A DNA stretch of 12,224 bases from Neolecta irregularis DAH-3 (lineage: Eukaryota > Ascomycota > Neolectomycetes > Neolectales > Neolectaceae): positions 1-12,224 of the forward strand of contig LXFE01000463.1 of NCBI GenBank assembly GCA_001929475.1. Direction: 5' to 3'. The position numbers were made by a program, and so were the translations under genes. This document shows positions 1-8,244 of this stretch, in pieces (position 1 is the stretch's first letter; the number at the start of each line of letters is the position of its first letter). The notes beneath the pieces were generated by a model that did no database searches, had not been told where the DNA came from, and saw only the letters and a program-made list of their open reading frames with translations.

Positions 1-2
1 GA

Positions 3-2387
3 TTGTTCGAAATTCAGGACTCTTATGATCATGATTCTTGTGCTCAAGCTTGTCTTGATAGACGTAAGAACCACGCAACCCTGAAAGATTTACAAACGCG
101 TAGATGGTTGTAGTGCTTTTCAGTCGTCAAGGGACTTTCATCTGTCAAGGGAGTACAATGTTCAGGAATCAGATTTGTGGTTCGCTCTCTCACACTGCTT
201 GCTACTTTCCGAAATACCCAGACATTTTACAACTGAAGATAGACAATTTCACATATATAACTTTTGGCGCTTTTCGTACTTTGGACAATTTTCGTATGTG
301 TACCTATAATACTTGAAAACTCACATTAAAGGTTGAAATCTGATACACATCGGTATCCAACTAAAGATCTGACTGAATCGTTCTCAACCAGAAATCCATC
401 TGAAGTGTCCTCAACCATAGAATCCCATGCAAAATCAATCATTTCCAAACATGTTGGTTTCAGTTCTGATGATTCGGATATATTATCCGATGACAAGGAT
501 GTCCCAGTAATCATCACGTATAAAACGGAACCTTTAACACCGTCTGAAACAAAACTGGTGACAAAGAATAAAAATTTCGATAATCGTAAAAAAGGGCCCT
601 CTGCTAAACATCCTGTGAAGGGTTCAAGAAAAAGTTACTCCTCGTCGATTGCAAATCCTCCAAGGAATAATGTTAAAATAGAAGAGCAAAAATCATCTAA
701 ACTTGTTAGTATGAATGGCAACAATGCTGATGTCAATCTCCAGTCGAGTGGAATACTACCTAGCCCCCCGAAATATCCAACGAAGAGTTCCAATCGGAAG
801 GGCGGTTCTAATAAAAAGGAATTAACGAATCCGCTTCCGCAAGTCGTCACTCATGTTAAAGTCGACCCTTACTCAAAATCTTGGACGAATGACAACGGCA
901 ATATGAGTAGTGGACATATTGCTGAAAGGCTTTCTTCTAGAAGTATTTCGAATTCCGCAGAAAATTATTACCATCACAAGGACGATCACGATCAAATCTA
1001 TCTGCAAAATGTGCCCAAGAAAGTCAAGAAAGTCACCTTTGCAATGAAGGATGATCATGATCAAATTTATTCCAAAAATGTGCCCAAGAAAGAAGTTACC
1101 ATGGATGTCCCACAATCCAAGACGCCTTCAAATGCCGATGCTTCAGACGTATCCAGAAACAACAAGAAACAATCTGACACCTCTTCCCTGTCTGGGTATA
1201 TGTCAACGGCTCAAATAATTACACGCGAATCGAGCAAAAATGACAAAGGTGGAGTTCAAGAATCTACACACAAATTGTCGTCTTCAGTGTCGTCAAAGCC
1301 AAAATTGCAAAGCTCTTTGATATCATCCAGTCAAACATCTACGGAAGCGAATGTCAATGCGGTCAATTATCACTTGGATCAAAGAAATAATGTCGAGAGA
1401 CCAGGGAATTCTTTGGTTAAGCCAGCTTCTGTTCCCATTTCCAAGAGTAATAGTCACGAGAAACCCAAAACACCCCAAAAGCAAAAGAATACTAATAAAC
1501 CGAAAAAGAGTAAAGATAATACTAATTTGGATGAGTTTTTAGCATCTTATGTCAAGTCAATAAAAAAACCGGAGGCTATTAAACTCTCGAGAAAGACAAT
1601 GCAAAGCTCTGTGGCATTCTTCGACCAGACATCTCCGGAAGCGAATGTCAAGACGCTATATGGTGACTCAAAGAAAGAACTGAAGGATATTATAGACCCG
1701 ATGGACCTACCCAAGATCAAAATCCCGAACGCATCCCTCATTCCACAGCAATTTAGAACGCTATATTCAACATTATCAAACCCTCAAGCTGAAATTCCTG
1801 CAGAGATTTTCGATCGCTTCGTGAGGATTCAGTATGCTCATAGTTCAGCGCAGGTCAAGACAACAATTCTTTTCCTCGATGCAAGTGAACTCGCCTTTGG
1901 AAATCGCAACTATCAGGAAAATGGTTCTGAAAATTATTTCAAATCTTCGGATTTTCTCTGGAACCAAAACACTTGCAAAACGCCCCCGGAAATCATACTC
2001 TTTTTTTGGGTACCCAAAGTAGAGACCCAACATCAGCCAATATTCCTAGTCAGGATGAGTATCAAAACTGGACTCACACTCGTTATAAGTAAGGAGAAAT
2101 TCTGTTCACGCGATACCCTTAGGGCTATTGACCATCAACTAAGAAGGATACTCTCAAGTTGGAAAATTCCATGCATTCCCATTATCGAACATCACTCCAT
2201 GTCGATTGAAGACTCAAAGTTTGACACTCTTGGATTGGATGCAAATATCATCTTCTGTCCTGTGATTATGAACATCATGCCAGATTTTCTACTAGGCTTT
2301 TCATTTGCGAGCGAAGAAATAGAACAACCTGCCGAGTTCCTTTACAAGATGAAAAATTATATGGCGAAAGTCATTGCGAAGGAATAA
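3..2387 (+). CDS. Unrecognised large Lys/Ser-rich protein with a folded C-terminal region (5' end outside window)
   Basis: I do not recognise the family. Three exons are visible: about 3-63, 104-293 and 332-2387, joined by introns of 40 nt (64-103, donor GTAAGA, acceptor GTAG) and 38 nt (294-331, donor GTATGT, acceptor AAAG). The joined frame gives 768 residues to a TAA at 2385. No initiator ATG lies in exon 1, so the gene starts upstream of the window. Exon 1 plus exon 2 encodes a Cys-containing segment (SCAQACLDRHGCSAF) that loosely resembles the C-x3-C-x5-C-x-A-F pattern of PAN/Apple modules; this is only a resemblance. About 480 residues of Ser/Lys/Asn-rich, probably disordered sequence follow, with many KK/KKPK clusters and two internal duplications. 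The last 190 residues or so are richer in hydrophobic and aromatic residues (for example EIILFFWVPKVE, IFLVRMSIKTG) and look like a folded domain. Nuclear or chromatin-associated roles would fit the basic composition, but this is inference. The TTG near 333 is not a start; the first in-frame ATG of exon 3 is at 711. Confidence 0.78.
978..1092 (+). repeat. Tandem 69-nt (23-residue) duplication inside the left-hand gene
   Basis: The block at 978-1023 (KDDHDQIYLQNVPKK) is repeated at 1047-1092 (KDDHDQIYSKNVPKK), a 69-nt period that keeps the reading frame. The copies differ mainly by synonymous changes (GAC/GAT, CAC/CAT, ATC/ATT) while the peptide is kept, apart from two residues. This pattern suggests an old duplication retained under protein-level selection. 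Confidence 0.85.
1308..1651 (+). repeat. Dispersed 50-nt intragenic duplication (1308-1357 and 1602-1651)
   Basis: Two 50-nt blocks 294 nt apart align without gaps. Both start CAAAGCTCT and end GGAAGCGAATGTCAA, and encode the similar peptides SSQTSTEANV and FDQTSPEANV. The offset is a multiple of three, so both are read in the same frame. They may be short linear motifs, or the remnant of a larger segmental duplication whose flanks have diverged. Confidence 0.75.
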
Positions 2388-2848
2388 CTAGGTTGTGTTT
2401 GTTGTGTTTTCAGGTCCTTTGATCAAACCCTGATTTGTTTTGTAATTACCTTATCACTACTCTAAAATTCGAGGCTTGCTCTGTCGTCGCAAACTGATTG
2501 AGAGACGAAATTAGTTGATTTTGCTTTCGCCTAAAAGGATTTGTACCGAACTCTTGGAATGTAAAATAGCGTTCTGCAAATGACGTATCAATGCGGTGGC
2601 ATAATCTAATTTTGAAGCCTAAAGATTCACAATGTATCATGTAGTAAATGTTTTTAGTTCGGTCCATTGCAACCCGGCAGGCTCAAGAAAGTAGTGATGA
2701 AAGTCGCGTTCTTACGATTTCTCCTCCTTTGAAGATGATCCAGCATGACAGAAGATCGACGATAGCCCACATGTGGGATTAGGACTGCAGTTGGTCAATG
2801 GCCGATCTCCAGAAGGTTTTCAAAAGATGACTCGTATTCTTGCAAAGC
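2388..2848. other. Gene-free stretch downstream of the left-hand gene
   Basis: This stretch presumably holds the 3' UTR and polyadenylation region of the left-hand gene and the promoter of the doubtful small gene that follows. A 73-codon ATG-initiated frame runs on the minus strand (2667-2446), but it matches nothing I know and has no convincing splice partners. No RNA gene or repeat was seen. Confidence 0.5.
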
Positions 2849-3156
2849 ATGACCATCCCCATCTTATTGGCTTTACTATTCTGTACGAATGGAATTTTAA
2901 ATCATCTGGTCATTCTTAATTCTTGGTCGTCTTTTAGCTTTCCTTTATGCTTTTGTCGTCGGGTTCAATGTGCTGGTTGCTGGTTTCAATTTTGACGAAT
3001 TCGAAGAGTAAGCCTGGATGGCTCGGACTATTGAGATATGTTGGTTTCCAGTTGTTGAACAGGAGTAAATTTCAGGTGAAAAGGATGCTGATGAGAAAAT
3101 TTTGGACGGGGGACGAGTTGCCAGAGATGCTGAAAGAGCTGCTGGCAGACGGCTAA
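2849..3156 (+). CDS. Possible small spliced gene for a hydrophobic peptide (about 65 aa)
   Basis: Not a recognised family. A candidate structure is exon 1 at 2849-2882, exon 2 at 2938-3007 and exon 3 at 3063-3156. Exon 1 (MTIPILLALLF) joins cleanly in phase 1 through a 55-nt intron (GTACGA to TTTTAG) to exon 2, which encodes FLYAFVVGFNVLVAGF followed by acidic NFDEFE. The result is a strongly hydrophobic N-terminus like a signal anchor or membrane segment. The next donor (GTAAGC at 3008) is good. However, the best acceptor (TTTCAG ending at 3075) leads directly to a stop, and only a weaker acceptor ending at 3062 keeps a 30-residue tail. A different frame after 3075 encodes a highly charged, very protein-like tail (EKDADEKILDGG onward to 3175) that exon 2 cannot reach without a one-base shift. 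The gene could be real with a sequence error, decayed, or spurious. Its 55-nt introns are longer than all others in the window. Confidence 0.3.
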
Positions 3157-3491
3157 AACAAACCCAGAAACGCAATTAATAGTAAAATCACTTTGTATGA
3201 ACACAAGGAATCATCTTATCCTAACTTTATTCAATCTATAAATGCAAAAATATCAATTTGATCCAGCTCTTTTGTTTTCGTACTGTGTACAGATAGTCCT
3301 AAGATCCGGATCCCCAAGTTTGTATTGATAGCTAGTTCCTTCCTACTTAAAAGGAGCGAATTTGTTTGTTCACAGTTGAAAGAAAATCCTGGGCAAAGAA
3401 TGCTAGAATACTTGATTACTGTACAGGACTGCTTCAACTACATGCAAGGCAAACCACAGTCTAGGGATATAAATACAAAAACCGAAAAAGC
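3157..3491. other. Convergent intergenic stretch with nothing recognised
   Basis: This lies between the doubtful small plus-strand gene and the 3' end of the minus-strand GH76 gene. It is probably 3' flanking sequence for both. The short minus-strand frame within it has no family resemblance. No repeats or RNA genes were seen. Confidence 0.5.
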
Positions 3492-4997
3492 CTAGATCAT
3501 CATAAACGCTGTCGTCCCTGTTAAATAAGCCGATGGATCATCTAAAAGAGACATACACATAAATCCTGCAGCAGTGAGGATGGTCACAATACTTGAACCA
3601 ACTTTATCGCTTGTAGTAGGTGGCTTTAGAATGGATAATGATGGATCCGAAGTTACTTGAACGATATTGATACTACCTCCAACACTCGTTCCTCCAGTCG
3701 TCGTGGTTAATGGGCTAGGCGAGTACCGTACCAACATCGACTGTATTGTTTCCAAAATCGCCAGTTGCTCGCCAAGTCCTGATTTCCCGTCGAAGGCTCC
3801 ATTGGTCCAGTCCATACCACATTTCATTCCTGCTCCTGTGCCTTGACAGCTATTCGCACCGGCAATCACACTACTTGCTAGTACTGGGAAGATCCGAGCG
3901 GCTGTTGAGGGAATGAGTTTGGTAATGTACCCCATATTTCGTGCTAAGTACCCCTTGAAACTGACTTGGTCGTCATCGCAGGTTTTGATGGGCTCACAAG
4001 CTGGTTCGTAGATTATTGTTCCATTTTTGAAGAACAAAGCTATCGCAGAATCAAGTAGACCGGTAACTTCTCCTTGCCAACGTGAAGATCCTTTGGTCTG
4101 TCGATTAGGTTAGGGTTTGATGGAACCTCACGATATTATACATGTAGGCTGCCCCGCCTAAAAGCATACCATTATTATAAGTCCACTGTATACGATCGAA
4201 ATGTGTACAATCCGGAGTAGTAGCGCCGTCGTAGATGTTCCATTGAGCGTCCATAAATTGAATTTCCCCCATCCAACTATAGATTTTGTCGGCCCAGTCG
4301 GAATAGGTTGAGTTTCCGGTGTAATATGCCAATCTCGCAGCCATTTGAAACATAACCCCATTGGAGATTGAGTTTTTGTAATTGTAACCAGAATTAAACA
4401 TAGAGATCTGCCAACGAAGACCGCCTTTACAGTTGGTGGTATCCCACCTTGAAGTCATTTCGTTAAACATAGTTTCAACCAAGGAAATCCATTGAGGGGA
4501 ACCTTTAGGTGGATTAGGAAACCCTGTTTCCGCTGCGCTCATTGCTGCGAGGCCCCAGAAGCCTTGATCGTCATTTCCAGCTGTGAATGTTTGATTTGCC
4601 GGCAAGTAATCGTTATTAGCTCCAACTTGGTACATCATTGCTTGCATCACTAATGCATCATATTGAGTATCGTTAGTGTATACGCGATAATCGATAAGGG
4701 CCTAGGAGGGTCAGTTCTCGTTGATCTGGAGGCCGCCACACATTCATAGCAGCACCTGCTTCCCACCAGAATGTAGGAGAAGGAAATAATCCGGGTACCT
4801 GGCCTGGGTGATCGCCCGTATATAGAGCACGCACAGCAGCTGCTGCTTGTCCAGCAGCAGAAGTGAGCGAGCCTACGTTTATCAATGAATTGTTTAGGGC
4901 GGAAGAGACTTTGTGAGGAAGGATCAATAGTGAGAGCGACCGTCAATGGCAGGGTAAAAAAAAGAGAGGCAATGCATAGACAGGTACAACGCAGCAT
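3492..4997 (-). CDS. DCW1/DFG5: GH76 cell-wall mannanase/transglycosidase (DFG5/DCW1 family), probably GPI-anchored
   Basis: Members of this family act at the plasma membrane and wall, trimming GPI-anchor mannan to attach mannoproteins to the fungal wall. Exons are 4997-4910, 4872-4742, 4701-4132 and 4097-3492. Introns are 37 nt (4873-4909, GTCTCT to CGTAG), 40 nt (4702-4741, with CTGAC before CCTAG) and 34 nt (4098-4131, with CTAAC before ACAG). The spliced product is 464 aa, close to the usual length of about 450. The ATG at 4997 opens a classic signal peptide (MLRCTCLCIASLFFTLPLTVA). The family blocks follow in order: ALYTGDHPGQVPGLFPSP, WWEAGA, ALIDY, the catalytic Asp pair in GNDDQGFWGLAAMSAAE (about D117-D118), NGMLLGGAAYMYN, YEPACEP, SFKGYLARNM and MDWTNGAFDG. 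After a Thr/Ser-rich linker the C-terminus has a hydrophobic stretch (VGSSIVTILTAAGFM), which suggests GPI attachment, though about 20 less hydrophobic residues follow it. Each junction restores alignment with yeast Dcw1. DFG5 and DCW1 are paralogs that cannot be separated here. Confidence 0.94.
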
Positions 4998-5228
4998 TGT
5001 ATAACTCCAAAGAGGTGAAGGATGTAAGCAACCACTGCTCTGCCATATAAACATCCAGCAAGGAGGCACATCTGTAAATAGTGGCGTCGTGTTCGCGTTC
5101 TACCCGAATTGCCTGGATAATTTGATCCACCTCTAAAAGTGCAGGGACTAATAATCCAATAATTGCTTAATGTTTATATGCATAACTCCAGATATAATTT
5201 AAACTCCTCCAAAGAAACCCTTTACAGA

Positions 5229-7583
5229 TCAATAACCCTCTGTGCTCAGTCTGCGTCGTCTCCTCGAGTCCGCTTGTGCCGTAAATCCAGCTCCTCTTTT
5301 GCGTCTCCAGTTCTTAGGAAGGTCCCAAGCGACTTCAGCATCCAGTTTCCAGTACTTGGCCTGTACTTGTCGGCACCGACTCAGAGAGTTCCTGGCACTT
5401 TCATTCGGAACATTCTTATCAAAACTTCCTTCAAAAACGACTTCTGAATGGCCAATTAATTGTCCGAGGCAAGCGGTGGCACAATTAGTAAGCGGAGTTA
5501 ATTCATATCCGCCTTCAAGAACATATAGAAGTTTCGGTGACACTGATTTGATCAATGACGTAATAAGCGCGAAACCAGTTGGCGTGACGTGATAACCTCC
5601 AAGAATCTCCGGATGACCTTCTGCGGCATCAAATCCCGCAGACACGAGGACCTTTGCAGTCAGTGTTTGGGGTTTAGATAACGAGGTTAACTAAGTCTGG
5701 TTCAAATTGCCTTGCGATAGGTAAGATCAAATGAAAAAAAGCAGAGACATATTCTGGATCACCGATCTTATCATCTTGACAGTCACTGACAGCTCATTAA
5801 ATGGAACTTACTAGGTCGACTAGCTTGCTTTGAAAATCCGATATTCACGTTCCTTCCCAAACCAACACCCTCTCCAACTCGTTCTATATCACCAGTAGTT
5901 GGATCTACTCGTTAGAATGCCTCAGTGATGAAACATACAGTAATTGCCATCGTCCCATCGGTGAATGGAGATATAGAGGACATTTGGATCATCATAAAAC
6001 ACCAACTCGGTTCCGTTTCCATGACTAGTAACGTTAAAGAGACCCTGGAAGTTCAGTGCTTACTGGATATCAAAATCAATAATTAAAACCTTTTGCACCG
6101 TATCGTACTTTTGAAGAGCATAGCGAGCGGCTATTGAAATATTATTGTAAATGCAGAAACCCCTAAGGCTTTCAGAAGTGATTTGGAGATTGAATATTAC
6201 ATTGCCTTTTCTGGCTCAGCGTGATGTCCCGGAGGTCTGATAATTGCAAATCCATTTTGCACGCTGGTTTTCAGAACCTGAAATAATAGCAATATTGTAC
6301 CAATTGGTCAAAACTGAATCAAGCAAGTTCAACAGGCTTCCCACTGCTAAACGAGCTTCTGCAGGAGACCCTTCAGGGTCAAAAGTCGTATCGTAGGCTA
6401 TCCTGGTCAGTTTTCTGAAATGAGTGTCTGCAAACCAATCCCCATCTCTCCACAACCCATCTTGTGTAGCCTTTCAGGTGGCCATGCGTCTTGATCAAGA
6501 TTCGCCTGAACGACCCTAGATGATTTCTGTGAAATATCTATGCATTTTTGTATAGAAGTAGACACGTTAGCGAGAAAGTGTACTTCTTCATTGTAATAAG
6601 AGGAGGGAGGAGTTGGAAAATGATTTGGTTTAGTATGGTAGTTGAAAATATGTCTGTGAGAATGTGCTAAAGCAAGCTCGGAAGCTGCGGCTTTACGCTG
6701 TGGAATTCGATGAACATATCGAAGAAAACTCGACTAAGTTAGCTCGAAAACTTCCATAAGCCATACTTATTCCGTTGAAATCCCCCTAGGATGAATTCTA
6801 ATCGTTCTCTCCGTTCAGGATGCTTGCTAACGCCAATTTGAACTCTAACATCATGTTTAATGCACGGACAGCTGTGATTCTCTCCACTCCAAGTAATCCC
6901 GGTCCGTTTGCTAGTTACAAACTCTCGGGAGAAGTGCATGTAATCAGCCCAGCCAAGTTCACTGTCCTTTCCACGTGGACCAAAGCGAAGATGAGTTGTA
7001 TCTTTAGAAACAGCACGAATTACGCTTTTTGATACCCATCTGCCGGCTTGTGAAGGAAACCCTTCAAAGTGTACAAATATTAGAGATGTATCAGTTGGTG
7101 GTTGATCAAAATATGACACTGGAAATGAAGAGCAAGCTTCTACGATCCGAGCAACATGCCTTCGATTCATTATTCAGAGGTCTTGATTTGAAAATTCAAA
7201 CCAAGTGCCATTAGTAAACGGCTTTATCGCCTCAACTCTTTGTCCAGGATAAAATTGAAGACCTTGACTATAAATAAAAAGAACAAGTGAGACAGACCAT
7301 CTATATCGAGGTGCTCAATGTCATTTTGAACAGCAAGTTCCGACTCTGGGCTATCGGATCCCCGGGCGCGCTTGTCATTTCTGTCCTCCGGAACATGATC
7401 TGTGCATTTGCGTTTATAACTACTTGTTGTTGAGCTTATAGAGGATGCATCCGATGTATATTTCCTCGGACTACCGTTACTCAACAATCTTGTTAATGCA
7501 GGGGTTTGTGGGGTAGATTGTCTCGGGTGGAGAATTTTGATTGGAGGAAAATGATCATAATTTAACAGGTCAGAAATGTTCAT
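5229..7583 (-). CDS. HDA1: Class II (Hda1-like) histone deacetylase with an N-terminal chromo-barrel/Tudor-knot-like module
   Basis: Zinc-dependent lysine deacetylase, expected in nuclear silencing complexes. Eleven exons: 7583-7298, 7262-7202, 7159-6767, 6728-6515, 6470-6301, 6263-6201, 6162-6064, 6024-5939, 5904-5812, 5774-5692, 5651-5229. Introns are 34-44 nt; the product is 656 aa. Residues 1-95 are disordered with basic NLS-like clusters (KRKC, DKRARG). Residues about 97-168 ([43 protein letters not shown]) fit a chromo-barrel/Tudor-knot pattern. The catalytic domain runs from about 199 to 575: HPERRERL at 229, [20 protein letters not shown] with H388-H389, DFDIHHGNGTE with zinc ligands D427 and H429, SAGFDAAEG with zinc ligand D524, and LEGGYE with catalytic Y565. 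The tail has QVQAKYWKL, as after the domain in Hda1, then an Arg-rich end; there is no Arb2 domain. The least certain junction is the 44-nt intron 6471-6514, and a further in-frame 33-nt segment (6403-6435) may also be spliced. The ATG at 7583 is the first in the frame. Confidence 0.93.
7202..7262 (-). other. Exon 2 of the HDAC gene, first half of the chromo-barrel-like module
   Basis: This 61-nt exon is bounded by a 35-nt intron (7263-7297, GTCTGT to TCAAG) and a 42-nt intron (7160-7201, GTTTGA to CGAAG). It encodes [19 protein letters not shown] and two bases of Trp116. Removing both introns joins it to [11 protein letters not shown] and creates the W-x-x-A-[RK]-I-V pattern seen in Tudor-knot/chromo-barrel folds. 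The junctions were chosen because they are the only ones found that keep the frame open with introns of the size used elsewhere in the gene. Confidence 0.75.
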
Positions 7584-8244
7584 CACAGCGCGTATGAGTG
7601 AATCTGGGGTTTTACAGAGTTGACGTAGCGGGAGCGTGGATGGTTCGACGATTAGGTCGCATTGACAATTAGATCAAGTGTCAGCACAAACAATGGCACT
7701 TGTCTCTAAACCATGTTCCAACAAGGATCACTACAGTCCCACGCTATAGATTCAATGTATTCGGGGGATTTATTTGTGTGGACAGCTAGTAATGGTTACA
7801 AAGATCTCCATCACAGAATGCGGCAGAGGCAAACGCCCTGGCTGATCTGTATCGATAACGGCGAAGCGCTTGTACATCACAAAGTGCAGGACACAAAAAG
7901 GAATACAACAGATATCGATCTGTCCACTGGGGTGAGGTCTGGCAGCATTAGATACCCAGGACACACCATCATATGACACACGAAATCAAGATTATGTTCT
8001 TGCGCCAATAATATTGAGAAAGACTGAATGATGTATCCAGAAAGACTGAATGGTATCCTGCATATCTAGTCAATGCCACCCCCTACGCTGAAAATGCTGT
8101 ACTCCGGAACTCCGCCCACGCCTAATGAATACCATGATAAGACTCTAGGTTTGTGAAATCATGATTATGATCATTTCTGACCGTCGAAAAGTCAAAGCTG
8201 GTTTGAAAAAATGAATTACCCCTACTTTGTCAATAACATCGTAC
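7584..8244. other. Intergenic region between the HDAC start and the phosphatase stop
   Basis: This 661-nt region should hold the HDAC promoter and the phosphatase 3' end. An imperfect 22-bp tandem duplication lies at about 8017-8058. A plus-strand frame (7713-7976) could be joined to a short ATG exon at 7693 by a 35-nt GTCTCT to TACAG intron, giving about 82 residues. It matches no family I know, and the opposite strand is also open. No RNA gene was seen. Confidence 0.45.
8017..8058. repeat. Imperfect 22-bp tandem duplication
   Basis: AGAAAGACTGAATG at 8017-8030 recurs at 8039-8052, and both copies run on into a GTATCC-containing tail (ATGTATCC and GTATCC). The second copy lacks two bases. 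There are about two copies, in non-coding sequence. Confidence 0.8.

Noticed and set aside
333-2387. A complete gene starting at a TTG at 333
   Set aside because: TTG starts are not expected in fungal nuclear genes. The frame continues upstream through a 38-nt GTATGT intron into coding exons.
2446-2667. 73-codon ATG-initiated minus-strand frame as a gene
   Set aside because: It has no recognised motif or splice partners, and its length is reachable by chance. It is kept only as a note in the intergenic entry.
3231-3437. Minus-strand 68-codon frame
   Set aside because: There is no family resemblance, and it lies in a convergent 3' region where it is most likely chance.
5229-7583. HDAC fragments in many frames as a frameshifted pseudogene, or as several small genes
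   Set aside because: Ten GT...AG introns of 34-44 nt restore one continuous 656-aa frame with all zinc and catalytic residues intact, so it is a spliced intact gene.
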